A stretch of DNA of 64,000 nucleotides from positions 682,001 to 746,000 of the forward strand of contig NZ_JAFBBV010000001.1 of the NCBI RefSeq assembly GCF_016907365.1, read 5' to 3'. The position numbers and the translations under genes were made by a program. This DNA is from Oerskovia paurometabola. Lineage in GTDB: Bacteria; Actinomycetota; Actinomycetes; Actinomycetales; Cellulomonadaceae. A model generated the notes under the pieces. It was not told where the DNA came from. It made no database searches and saw only the letters and a list, made by a program, of their open reading frames with translations. How positions within the stretch are numbered: position 1 is the stretch's first letter; the number at the start of each line of letters is the position of its first letter. Shown in pieces: positions 34,576 through 44,085 of the stretch.

Positions 34576-35850
34576 ATGACCACCTCCGACCAGCCGACCG
34601 TCCCTCAGCTGTCGCCCCCGAGCCGGGTCCCGCTGTCGATCCTCGACCTCGCCGTCGTGAGCGAGGGATCGACCGGTGCCCAGGCCCTGCGCGACACCCT
34701 CGACACCGCTGTCCGCGCGGACGCCCTCGGTTACCGCCGCATCTGGTTCGCCGAGCACCACCTGTCGCCCGGCGTCGCGTCGGCGTCCCCCGCGGTCCTC
34801 GCGGCCCTCGTCGCGGAGCGCACGTCGCGCATCCGCGTCGGGTCGGGGGCCGTGCTGCTGAGCACGACGAGCCCGCTGATCGCGGCCGAGCAGTTCGGGA
34901 CCGTCGCGGCCCTGCACCCCGGGCGCGTGGATCTCGGCCTGGGGCGGGCCTTCACCCCACCCCCCGCCAAGGGTGCGCAGAGCGCGGGAGGCGGGGCCCC
35001 GCCGTCGGGCACGGGAGAGGCACCCGCCGCACCCCCGGTCCCGCCCGCCCCCGAGCGTCCGGCCGGGACGCGCGTGGTCGACGGGCTCCTGGTCCCCGCC
35101 GCGCCCGGCGTCGACCTCTCCGACTCCGCCCTGCGTGAGCGGCTGCTCGCCCAGAAGGAGGTCGTCGGTGCGAGCCGGACCCCGGGGGAGTTCCGTGCCG
35201 AGCTCAAGCTGGTCCTCGGGCTGCGCGCCGGGACGTTCACCGACGGAGCGGGCACCGGGTGGACGAGCCCTCCCGTCGAGGGCGCGGCGTTCGACCTGTT
35301 CGTCCTCGCGTCGAGCGGCGGCATGAGCGCCCGCGTCGCGGGCGAGCTCGGGCTGCCGCTCGCCGCGAACTACCACGTGGGCCCGTCCGCGACCCTCGAC
35401 ACCGTCGCGGCCTACCGGGCGGCGTTCCGGCCGGGAGTGCTCGACCGCCCGTACGTCGTGGTCTCGGCCGACGTCCTCGTCGCGGACACCGACGACGAGG
35501 CCCGCCGGATCGGCGAGCCGTTCACGGCCTGGGTCCTGTCGATCCGTCGCGGGGCGGGCGGTGCCGTCGCGTACCCGGCGCCCGGCACGTCGCCGGCGTG
35601 GGAGGACCTGACCGATGCCGACCGGGCCGCCGTCCAGGACCGCGTCGAGACGCGGTTCGTCGGGTCGCCCGAGACCGTCGTCGAACGCCTCGAGACCCTG
35701 GCGCGCGTGACCGCTGCCGACGAGATCGTCGTCACGACCGCCGCCCACGACCCCGCCGACCGGGCGCGCTCGTTCGAGCTCCTGGCCCGGCACTGGGGTC
35801 TGCAGGGCGTCGTCGACGCCCCCACCCGTGAACCCGCCCTCGCCAGGTAG
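34576..35850 (+). CDS. LLM-class flavin-dependent oxidoreductase, MsnO8-like
   Basis: This 424-aa luciferase-like protein belongs to a different subgroup from its neighbours: it starts with PLSILDLAVVSEGSTGAQAL, has GYRRIWFAEHHLSPGVASAS with the EHH motif, TSRIRVGSGAVLLS and GTVAALHPGRVDLGLGRA, all typical of MsnO8-like LLM proteins. Its function in the family is unknown. It contains a Gly/Pro/Ala-rich insert of about 40 residues (about nt 34960-35075) just after the FMN-binding block, which is probably a flexible loop over the active site. The ATG at 34576 follows AGAGGACC. A GSPETVVERLE segment near the C-terminus is usual for the family. Confidence 0.82.
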   Translation: MTTSDQPTVPQLSPPSRVPLSILDLAVVSEGSTGAQALRDTLDTAVRADALGYRRIWFAEHHLSPGVASASPAVLAALVAERTSRIRVGSGAVLLSTTSPLIAAEQFGTVAALHPGRVDLGLGRAFTPPPAKGAQSAGGGAPPSGTGEAPAAPPVPPAPERPAGTRVVDGLLVPAAPGVDLSDSALRERLLAQKEVVGASRTPGEFRAELKLVLGLRAGTFTDGAGTGWTSPPVEGAAFDLFVLASSGGMSARVAGELGLPLAANYHVGPSATLDTVAAYRAAFRPGVLDRPYVVVSADVLVADTDDEARRIGEPFTAWVLSIRRGAGGAVAYPAPGTSPAWEDLTDADRAAVQDRVETRFVGSPETVVERLETLARVTAADEIVVTTAAHDPADRARSFELLARHWGLQGVVDAPTREPALAR

Positions 35851-35890
35851 ACCACCCGCGACCCGCCCCACCAGAACCCGGAGAACCCAC

Positions 35891-36280
35891 ATGACCCAGC
35901 ACCAGCCCCTCCTCACCCCGGCCACCGACGCGGGAGCCCGCGTCGCCGACGGGGCCTTCCTGATCGACGTGCGCAGCGAGGGTGGCCGCGCGACCGCCGG
36001 CAGGATCCCCGGCGCCACGGTCACCGACCGCGACGACCTCGACGCGATCTTCGGCCCTGCCGCCGCCCCTGCGGTGTCGCTCGACACCCCGGTCGTCGTG
36101 GTCTGCGGCTCCGAGCGCGGCTCGGGCCCCGTCGCCGAGGCCCTCGCGGCACGCGGCTACACGAACGTCACGCACGTCGAGGGTGGCTTCCCCGCCTGGC
36201 GCGACGCGGGACTCCCGGCCGAGCCGGGGACGGGAGCGGCGCCGTCGGGCCCGCACGAGCCCGTCCGGCAGCGCGCATGA
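35891..36280 (+). CDS. Rhodanese-like sulfurtransferase
   Basis: This 129-aa single-domain protein has the rhodanese fold: LIDVRSEGGRATAGRIPGA at the N-terminal side, the active-site loop VVVVCGSERGSGPVAEAL with Cys72, and the closing block VTHVEGGFPAWRDAGLP. The Cys would carry a persulfide and could pass sulfane sulfur from thiosulfate or another donor to a thiol or cyanide. In a sulfur-scavenging operon this may handle sulfite or sulfide released by the monooxygenases. The loop CGSERGS is a six-residue cradle, as in sulfurtransferases rather than Cdc25-like phosphatases. Its stop overlaps the next start by 4 bp. Confidence 0.85.
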   Translation: MTQHQPLLTPATDAGARVADGAFLIDVRSEGGRATAGRIPGATVTDRDDLDAIFGPAAAPAVSLDTPVVVVCGSERGSGPVAEALAARGYTNVTHVEGGFPAWRDAGLPAEPGTGAAPSGPHEPVRQRA

Positions 36281-36924
36281 GCGCGCCCACCACGTCGCGC
36301 CCGCGCGCGGACAGCCTGCCCGACGGCGTCGCTCACCGGAGCGAGCAGACCCCCCGGGGAGCGGGGACGCCCGGGGACGGGGTGACCGTGCGGCTCGTGA
36401 CGCCCGCCGAGCACGAGGCCGTCGCCGACCTGCTCGACGCGGCGTACGGGCACGAGTACTCGATCTCGGAGTCGTACCGGGCCGTGCTGCGCGACGTCAC
36501 GAGCCGCGCCGCCGAGCACGACGTGTGGGTCGCGGTCGACGACGAGACCGGCGCCCTGCTCGGGACCGTCGCGACGCCGTCGCCCGGCCGGCACATCTCG
36601 CCGCTGGCCCGCGAGGGCGAGCTCGACTTCCGGCTGCTCGGTGTCGCTCCCGCGGCCCGGGGGCGGGGGATCGGCACCGCGCTCACGCGGCACGTCCTCG
36701 ACGTGGCCCGTGCCCAGGGAGCGCAGCGGGTCGTCATGAACTCCGGCCCGCAGATGACCCGCGCGCACAGGCTCTACGAGGCGCTCGGGTTCCGGCGCCT
36801 GCCCGAGCGTGAGACCCGCGTGATCGAGGGGGAGGGCGGTGGCCGGCTGCACGCGTACGGCCTCGACCTCACCCCGGAGCCACGCTCACCGAGACAGCAC
36901 CCCACCGCACCCGACCTCACCTGA
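36277..36924 (+). CDS. GNAT family N-acetyltransferase
   Basis: This 215-aa protein has a clear GNAT domain: WVAVDDETGALLGTVATP, then FRLLGVAPAARGRGIGTALT with the RGRGIG acetyl-CoA loop, and MTRAHRLYEALGFRRLPERE. The first 40 residues are a disordered Pro/Arg-rich stretch. It resembles general small-molecule acetyltransferases. The ATG overlaps the rhodanese stop (ATGA), implying coupled translation. The acceptor is unknown; within the operon it could acetylate an amino-thiol or O-acetylserine-like intermediate, but nothing in the sequence shows this. Confidence 0.8.
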   Translation: MSAPTTSRPRADSLPDGVAHRSEQTPRGAGTPGDGVTVRLVTPAEHEAVADLLDAAYGHEYSISESYRAVLRDVTSRAAEHDVWVAVDDETGALLGTVATPSPGRHISPLAREGELDFRLLGVAPAARGRGIGTALTRHVLDVARAQGAQRVVMNSGPQMTRAHRLYEALGFRRLPERETRVIEGEGGGRLHAYGLDLTPEPRSPRQHPTAPDLT

Positions 36925-36937
36925 ACCGGAGAACACC

Positions 36938-38053
36938 ATGCCCGTCGAGTTCCTCGGCATCGCCACCACGAGCGACGCCTCCGAGACCACCGCCCGTACG
37001 ACCGCCCCCTTCGACAAGCAGTACCTCGAGCGCCTCGTGCGCGCGCACGAGGACAACGGGTGGACCCGCGTCCTGTTCGCCTACGGGTCGAGCGGCCCTG
37101 AGCCGTCGGCGCTCGCGGCCTGGACCGCGGCCCGCCTCGACACGGTCGAGCTGCTGCTCGCGCACCGCCCCAACGTCTCCTACCCGACGTTCGCGGCCAA
37201 GTCGTTCGCGACGCTCGACCAGCTCTCCGAGGGGCGGCTGTCCGTCCACTTCATCACGGGCGGCAACGACCACGAGCAGGGGCGCGAGGGCGACACGCTG
37301 ACCAAGGACGAGCGCTACGCCCGCACCCAGGAGTACATCCAGATCGTCAAGAGGGCGTGGTCGAGCGCCGAGCCGTTCGACCACCACGGGACGTTCTACG
37401 ACTTCGACGACTTCGTGCTGGACGCCAAGCCGTTCGAGGGACGCACGCCAACGATCTCGTTCGGCGGGTCCTCCGACGCGGCGTTCAAGGTCGGTGCGGC
37501 CGAGGCCGACATCTACGCGGTGTGGGGCGAGCCGCTCGACCGCACGGCCGAGCAGATCCAGCGGGTCCACGCGGAGGCCGCTGCCGCCGGGCGCTCCACG
37601 CCCCCGCGGATCCACGCCGCGTTCCGCCCGATCCTCGGCGCGACCGAGGAGCTGGCCTGGGAGAAGGCCCACCGCGTGCTCGACCGGATCGAGGAGCGCA
37701 AGGCCGCGGCCGGGGGCGTGCCGAGCCGTCGCCACCCGATCGACAAGCCGGAGAACGCGGGCTCGCAGCGCCTTCTGGAGATCGCGGCCCAGGGCGACCG
37801 GTTCGACACGGCCCTGTGGACCGCGACGGCCAGGGCCACGGGGGGAGCGGGCAACTCGAACGCGCTCGTCGGGACGCCCGAGACCGTCGCGCAGGCGCTG
37901 CTCGCGTACTACGACCTGGGAGTCCGCATCATCTCGGCTCGTGGCTACGACCTGCTCGACGACGCGACCGACTTCGGTCGCTACGTCATCCCGATCGTGC
38001 GCGAGGAGGTCGCCAAGCGCGACGCCGAGGCGGCGTCGACCCAGGCGGCCTGA
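36938..38053 (+). CDS. SsuD-like alkanesulfonate/LLM monooxygenase
   Basis: This 371-aa LLM protein has the length and motifs of FMNH2-dependent alkanesulfonate monooxygenase (SsuD): ATLDQLSEGRLSVHFITGGN, then DHEQGREGD and ERYARTQEYIQIVKRAW, and TPTISFGGSSDAAFKVGA. SsuD converts an alkanesulfonate, FMNH2 and O2 to an aldehyde and sulfite. Many residues of the SsuD active site fall in these blocks (His/Tyr/Arg), although I cannot align them exactly. The ATG is preceded by CCGGAG. It lies 13 bp after the GNAT stop. Of all six LLM enzymes in this region, this one most strongly supports a sulfonate substrate. Confidence 0.85.
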   Translation: MPVEFLGIATTSDASETTARTTAPFDKQYLERLVRAHEDNGWTRVLFAYGSSGPEPSALAAWTAARLDTVELLLAHRPNVSYPTFAAKSFATLDQLSEGRLSVHFITGGNDHEQGREGDTLTKDERYARTQEYIQIVKRAWSSAEPFDHHGTFYDFDDFVLDAKPFEGRTPTISFGGSSDAAFKVGAAEADIYAVWGEPLDRTAEQIQRVHAEAAAAGRSTPPRIHAAFRPILGATEELAWEKAHRVLDRIEERKAAAGGVPSRRHPIDKPENAGSQRLLEIAAQGDRFDTALWTATARATGGAGNSNALVGTPETVAQALLAYYDLGVRIISARGYDLLDDATDFGRYVIPIVREEVAKRDAEAASTQAA

Positions 38054-38096
38054 GCACTCCCTCGGCACCACCACCCACCCCCACCAAGGAGCTTCC

Positions 38097-39194
38097 GTGC
38101 GTTTCCAGGTCCTCGACATCGTCTTCAACCCGCCCCACCCCGTCACGGGCGAGGCCGTGCCCGCGGCCGACCGGCTCGAACGCGTCGTCGAGACCGCGGT
38201 CCTGGCGGAGGAGCTCGGCCTCGACGCGTTCGCGGTCGGCGAGCGGCACGCTGGGGACGTGCTGTCCTCGTCGCCGACGGTGATCCTCGGGGCGATCGCC
38301 GCCCGGACGTCGCGCATCCTGCTGAGCACGGGCGTGACGGTGCTGTCCCTGCTCGACCCGATCCGGGTCGCCGAGGACTACGCGACGATCGACCAGCTCA
38401 GCCGGGGCCGGTTCGAGATGGTCATCGGCAAGGGCAACGAGGCCCTCCAGTACCCGCTGCTGGGTCTCGACCTCGCGAAGCAGTACGAGTACCTCGAGGA
38501 GAACTACGAGCTGCTCCGGCTGCTCCTGAGCGGCGAGGAGGTCGACTGGGAGGGCCGTCACCGCCCGGACCTGCGAGGCGCCACGACCCTGCCGCGCCCG
38601 TACGACGGCGCGTTCCGGATCTGGCACGGGTCCGCGACCTCGCGGTTCGCTGTCGAGCTCGCCGCGAGGTGGGGCGACCCGATCGTGAGCGCCAACGCGC
38701 TCCAGCCCCGCGAGAGCTACCAGGTGCTGATCGACCACTACCGCGAGCAGTACGCGGCCGCGGGGCACGACCCGGCGTACGGGTTCGTCGGGTCGGGGTC
38801 CGGCGGGCTGTTCCTCGCGGACACGACCGAGCAGGCGATCGAGGAGTTCCGCCCCATCTACGAGGGCGCCGTCGCGCGCGCAGACCTGCGCAAGCACGAC
38901 CCGTCCGCGGTCGGCAAGGTCACGAGCTTCCGGACCATCGAGGAGGCCGTCGAGCGCGGCCCCGCCCTCGTCGGCTCTCCCGAGCGCGTGGCCGAGAAGA
39001 TCCTCGACTACCACCAGAGCTACGGGCACGATCTCCAGTCGGTCTCGATCAACCACCTCCTGGAGCCCGCCCGGCAGGACGACGTGCTGCGCCGGTTCGC
39101 GGAGGAGGTCGTGCCGCTGGTCAGGGCCGAGGTCAAGACCGACCTCTGGGGGCCCGCCGACGCCCGCCGGGCCAAGGGGTTCACGGCACGGTAG
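38097..39194 (+). CDS. LLM-class FMN-dependent monooxygenase (CE1758-like)
   Basis: This 365-aa luciferase-like protein has FQVLDIVFNPPHPVTGE at the N-terminus, GLDAFAVGERHAGDVLSSSP, TSRILLSTGVTVLS and ATIDQLSRGRFEMVIGKGN, matching LLM proteins of the CE1758 type that are paired with a dedicated FMN reductase. A reductase compatible with that pairing lies at 40405-41058 on the opposite strand. The GTG start at 38097 is preceded by AAGGAG. It is the last large enzyme of the plus-strand operon; a 159-bp gap follows. The substrate of this group is not known to me. Confidence 0.8.
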   Translation: MRFQVLDIVFNPPHPVTGEAVPAADRLERVVETAVLAEELGLDAFAVGERHAGDVLSSSPTVILGAIAARTSRILLSTGVTVLSLLDPIRVAEDYATIDQLSRGRFEMVIGKGNEALQYPLLGLDLAKQYEYLEENYELLRLLLSGEEVDWEGRHRPDLRGATTLPRPYDGAFRIWHGSATSRFAVELAARWGDPIVSANALQPRESYQVLIDHYREQYAAAGHDPAYGFVGSGSGGLFLADTTEQAIEEFRPIYEGAVARADLRKHDPSAVGKVTSFRTIEEAVERGPALVGSPERVAEKILDYHQSYGHDLQSVSINHLLEPARQDDVLRRFAEEVVPLVRAEVKTDLWGPADARRAKGFTAR

Positions 39195-39353
39195 GCCTGC
39201 TGGGGAGCGGGCGAGGGACGCCAGGCAGAGGCCGACCGCGGGCCGGCCGGGCACGACCGGCACCCTGGCGGAGCGTTCCCGCTCGGCCTAGGCTGGAAGT
39301 GTCCGGCGGGCCCTCGCGTGCGCCGGGCACGGGCACGGAAGAAGGCTCCGACG

Positions 39354-39770
39354 ATGTGGCTCCTCGTGGTCTCCGGAGCGGTGGGCGCGGCCCTGGTCGC
39401 CGCCATCGCCTGGTCCACGATGCGCGTCGACCGGCCTTCCACCGATGCCCTCCCGCCACCCGGACCGCACCGGACCACCCTGCGCGAGCGGCGCCGTCGG
39501 GCTCCCGATCCTCTCGTCGCGCTCGCTCTCCAGATCCGCCTCGGGCGGCTCGCCGACGAGCTGCGCGCGGTCGAGGCCGACCCGGACGTCTACGCCCGCG
39601 CCCACCACTACCTCGCCGCGCAGGGCGCGTACGACGCGCTGCTGCGCGAGGCGTGCCGGCTCAGCGGCCTCGACGTCGTGGCCGACCCGCTGCGCGCGGG
39701 CCTGCGCAGCGACGAGGACGAGCGGCTGCGCGAGGAGCTCGAGCTCAGCGCGCGCGGGTGGACCTGGTAG
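39354..39770 (+). CDS. Hypothetical single-pass membrane protein
   Basis: This 138-aa protein is unrecognised. It has one N-terminal hydrophobic helix (about residues 2-22) followed by a short Pro/Arg-rich linker and a soluble helical domain with charged repeats such as RLADELRAVEADPDVYARAHHY and a Glu/Arg-rich C-terminal helix. It would be anchored with the helical part on the cytoplasmic side if positive-inside applies. ATG at 39354 has an AAGAAGG-type ribosome site; an in-frame GTG at 39318 is possible but poorly supported. The 21-bp hairpin that follows probably terminates this gene and the convergent reductases. Confidence 0.55.
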   Translation: MWLLVVSGAVGAALVAAIAWSTMRVDRPSTDALPPPGPHRTTLRERRRRAPDPLVALALQIRLGRLADELRAVEADPDVYARAHHYLAAQGAYDALLREACRLSGLDVVADPLRAGLRSDEDERLREELELSARGWTW

Positions 39771-39781
39771 CCAGGCGGCAC

Positions 39782-39829
39782 GGGTGAGGGGCCCGACGGC
39801 GGCGCGCTCCGCCGTCGGGCCCCTCACCC
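39782..39829. terminator. 21-bp perfect hairpin between convergent genes
   Basis: Arms 39782-39802 and 39809-39829 pair perfectly over 21 bp with a 6-nt loop. It sits between the small membrane protein and the flavin reductase, which end facing each other, and can serve both directions. Confidence 0.8.
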
Positions 39830-39841
39830 AGATCGTGGGCC

Positions 39842-40408
39842 TCAGAGGGCCGAGTGGTCCCCGATCCGGTGGTAGGACCGGTCGTGGTAGACGAGCGGCG
39901 TGGCGTCCGCCCGGGTCCCCGACGCGAGCGCGCGCAGCGAGACCAGGTAGCTGTCGCCCACGGGCGTGCGCTGGATGATGCGGCCGCGCACCCAGGACAG
40001 CGCGCCGTCGATCACGGGCTCCCCGGACGCGAGAGGAGCCCACCCGCCGGCTGCGAAGCGGTCGATCCCGCTCGTCGCGAACCGCGCGGACACGTCGTCC
40101 TGGTCGGCGCTGAGGAAGTTGACCGTGACCGTGCGGGCCGCGGAGATCGCGGGCCACGACGACGACGTCGACGCGAGCGAGAACGCGAGCAGCGGCGGCG
40201 CGGCCGAGACCGAGATGACCGACGTCGCCGTGAAGCCCACGGGCCGGCCCTCGTGCTCGAGCGCGATCACCGCGACGCCCGCGGGGTGCTGCCGGAACAC
40301 CGCCTTGTAGGCGTCGGCGCTGAGCTGCGGCTCGTCCTGCTCGTGGAGCAGGGCCTCGAGCCCGGCGAGGCGCGCGACGTCGGAGCGGGTCGTGGGTTCG
40401 GCGGTCAT
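39842..40408 (-). CDS. Flavin reductase family protein
   Basis: This 188-aa protein has the FMN-binding split-barrel fold of flavin reductases (HpaC/ActVB type): FRQHPAGVAVIALEHEGRPVGFTATSV at the N-terminal side (20 residues of it carry the flavin contact), PPLLAFSLASTSSSWP, and NFLSADQDDVSARFA. It would reduce FMN or FAD with NAD(P)H and pass the free reduced flavin to a partner monooxygenase. The ATG overlaps the TGA of the next upstream gene (ATGA), so the two reductases are co-made. It is convergent with the LLM operon, which is unusual for a reductase partner but leaves it expressed from its own promoter. Confidence 0.85.
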   Translation of the reverse strand: MTAEPTTRSDVARLAGLEALLHEQDEPQLSADAYKAVFRQHPAGVAVIALEHEGRPVGFTATSVISVSAAPPLLAFSLASTSSSWPAISAARTVTVNFLSADQDDVSARFATSGIDRFAAGGWAPLASGEPVIDGALSWVRGRIIQRTPVGDSYLVSLRALASGTRADATPLVYHDRSYHRIGDHSAL

Positions 40409-41058
40409 CGGGTCACCTCGGCGAGCTCGGGGGCGGTCCGGTGGGTGGTCTCCTGCCTGACGGCGTCGCCCGCCGCCCGCAGCAGGGGACCTCCCGCGTG
40501 GCCGAGCCAGGCGTCGACGGCGCTCGTGAGGTCGGCCTCGCCCAGCCGGGAGTCCAGGAGGGTCAGCGTGCGTGCGGGGACCGTCGCGCCGAGCTCGACG
40601 AGGAGCGGGCGCAGGTGCACCTCGCCCGCGAGAGCGTGCGCGGGGTTGCCCGACACCACGACCGGGACGGCCACGACGCCGGCCAGCCCGTCCGGGCCGT
40701 AGAGGTCGAGGAACGCCTTGAGGAGGCCGGTGTACGAGCCCTTGTAGACGGGCGTCGCGACGACCAGGACCGCGGCGCCCGCGGCGGTCTCCCGCGCGGC
40801 GTCGGCGCGCGGGTGCTCGGGGGCGAGGATCTCGGTCGCGATCTCGGCGAGGTCGATCGTGGCCTGGTCGGGCCCGTTCACGTCAGGCCCGTTCACGTCG
40901 GCCGCGGCCAGGCCCAGGTGGTCGGCGACCCGGGCCGCGACCGTCAGGGCGGCGGCCAGGGTCCGCGAACCGGGACGGGGGTTGCCGACCAGGGTGACCA
41001 GGGCCGGTCGCGGGTGGTCGGTCTGCGTGGGGCGGGGGGCTGCAGGGTGCTGGGTCAT
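40405..41058 (-). CDS. NADPH-dependent FMN reductase (SsuE/CE1759-like)
   Basis: This 217-aa protein has the flavodoxin-like fold of the NADPH_dep_FMN_red group. VTLVGNPRPGSRTLAAA is the phosphate-binding loop for FMN, and VLVVATPVYKGSYTGLLKAFLDLYG is the flavin/ring-binding stretch with the YKGSYTG motif of SsuE. It would reduce FMN with NADPH for the LLM monooxygenases. The pattern fits the CE1759-type reductases paired with CE1758-type LLM enzymes, one of which is at 38097. The ATG at 41058 has a GAGGAA ribosome site. It is the first gene of a two-gene operon divergent from gdhA. Confidence 0.83.
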   Translation of the reverse strand: MTQHPAAPRPTQTDHPRPALVTLVGNPRPGSRTLAAALTVAARVADHLGLAAADVNGPDVNGPDQATIDLAEIATEILAPEHPRADAARETAAGAAVLVVATPVYKGSYTGLLKAFLDLYGPDGLAGVVAVPVVVSGNPAHALAGEVHLRPLLVELGATVPARTLTLLDSRLGEADLTSAVDAWLGHAGGPLLRAAGDAVRQETTHRTAPELAEVTR

Positions 41059-41205
41059 CGCTTCCTCACTGTCGTCGTGCTGCACGCTTGCCGCGTCGTG
41101 CCGGCGCGGCCGGGTCATCTCCCGGAGCACCCCGTCGTGAAGGGGTTGCTGACCAGCGAGCCGGGGCTTCGCGCTGGTGCTCGTGACCTCTGGACAGGGG
41201 TATAG

Positions 41206-42789
<1,584 letters not shown>

Positions 42790-42817
42790 CCGACCTGAGC
42801 CCTTGGGGCCCTACCGA

Positions 42818-42877
42818 CCGACGGGAGCGTCGTCCTCCGTGCGCCTCACGGCGTGCGCAGGACGCCGCTCCCGTCGG
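42818..42877 (+). terminator. Hairpin after gdhA
   Basis: CCGACGGGAGCG (42818-42829) pairs with CGCTCCCGTCGG (42866-42877), with inner CGTCCT/AGGACG and GTGCGC/GCGTGC-like pairing. It lies 28 bp after the gdhA stop. Confidence 0.7.
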
Positions 42878-43014
42878 CGTTCCGGGGGCTCGACGCCGTG
42901 GCGAGGGGAGCGGCCCCTGACGGCAGAGCGCGCGCGGTCCCGTCGGGTCTACGCTGACCGCTGACACCGGGTGCGCTGCGGCGTGCCGACCCCTGACCCA
43001 AGGAGCATCCCCAC

Positions 43015-43773
43015 ATGGCACGCGAGGTCGCCCTCGAGATCGCAGTCCAGGACACCGACGGCGTGCGGGTCGCGGCGGAGGTCGGCGCCCAGCGCGTCGA
43101 GCTGTGCGCGGCGCTCGGGGCGACGGGCGGGCTGACGCCGAGCATCGGGCTCGTCGAGGCGGCGGTCGCTGCGGCCCTCGAGGTGGCGGGGGACGCCGCG
43201 CCCGTCGAGGTGCACCCCCTGATCCGGCCGCGCCCGGGCGGCTTCGTGTTCACTGCGGCAGAGGTCGACGTGCAGGTGCGCGACGTGCGCGCGGCGGTGG
43301 TCGCGGGGGCGTCCGGGGTCGTGATCGGTGCGCTCACCGCCGACGGGCTCGTCGACTCCGACGCGGTGCGCGCTCTCGTCGAGGCGGCGGACGGGCGCGA
43401 GGTGACGTTCCACCGGGCGATCGACGTCGTCGAGGACGTGACGGCGGCGCTCGACCTCCTTGCGGGCCTGGGCGTCTCCCGCGTCCTGACCTCGGGCGGC
43501 GCTCCGAGCAGCATCGACGGGGTCGACCGGCTGCGGGAGATGGCGCGCCACTCCGCGGGGCGCGTGCAGGTCCAGGCGGGCGGTGGAGTGCGCCCGCAGG
43601 ACGTCGCCGCGCTCGTCGACGCGGGGGTGGACGCGGTCCACCTCTCGGCCAAGCGCACGCTGTCCGACGACGGCGGCCCCGGCGGCGGGGGCGGGGCCGG
43701 CTACGAGGTCACCGACCCGGCTGTCGCCCGCGCGGCGCGGGACGCGGTCGACGAGGCTCTCGCGCGCCTCTAG
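43015..43773 (+). CDS. cutC: CutC family protein (copper homeostasis-related)
   Basis: This 252-aa TIM-barrel protein is CutC: it begins LEIAVQDTDGVRVAAEVGAQRVELCAAL (the family's 'D.....A...GA.RiELC' block), includes HPLIRPRPGGFVF, FHRAIDVV and VLTSGGAPSS, and VQAGGGVRPQDV. CutC was named for copper tolerance in Escherichia coli, but the function is debated. The ATG at 43015 follows AAGGAG. It is a single gene between gdhA and the peptide-type importer. The C-terminus has a Gly-rich stretch (GGPGGGGGAGYEV) that is probably a loop. No metal-binding cluster is visible. Confidence 0.88.
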   Translation: MAREVALEIAVQDTDGVRVAAEVGAQRVELCAALGATGGLTPSIGLVEAAVAAALEVAGDAAPVEVHPLIRPRPGGFVFTAAEVDVQVRDVRAAVVAGASGVVIGALTADGLVDSDAVRALVEAADGREVTFHRAIDVVEDVTAALDLLAGLGVSRVLTSGGAPSSIDGVDRLREMARHSAGRVQVQAGGGVRPQDVAALVDAGVDAVHLSAKRTLSDDGGPGGGGGAGYEVTDPAVARAARDAVDEALARL

Positions 43774-44085
43774 GGCCACCACTCAGGAGGGCGCTGGGAG
43801 AGGTCGTCGTCGGAGCGTTCCCACGGCGGCCACCCGACCGACGAGCGTCCCCGCAGGACGGTTCCGTTGTGCACTGCGCACCGATCGTCGGTGGGGCGCC
43901 TCGGCTCGAATCCGCAGGATCTAGCGGTTCCGGGGTGCTCCGGAGTCGGCGAGATTTCATTTAGGTAACTTTCCTGTTGTATTGGTCGGAACCCCGTCCG
44001 GGATTCGTTAGTGTTCCTGCCACGAGCTCGCACGGTGGCGAGCGGCCGATCAGCGTGACGACGCGTTGACGACTCGAAAGGACCA
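43774..44085 (+). promoter_or_regulatory. Promoter region of the family-5 ABC importer
   Basis: This 312-bp gap has no gene I can support. It holds an AT-richer stretch (about 43953-43985, TTTCATTTAGGTAAC...TTGTATTGG), unusual for the window, followed by TTCGTTAGTGT, a possible -10 area. A repressor or activator site is plausible here but cannot be named. Confidence 0.4.

Noticed and set aside
43868..43963. Possible short ORF with one Cys before the family-5 importer
   Set aside because: It has no ribosome site and only one Cys near its start, so it does not fit a leader peptide.
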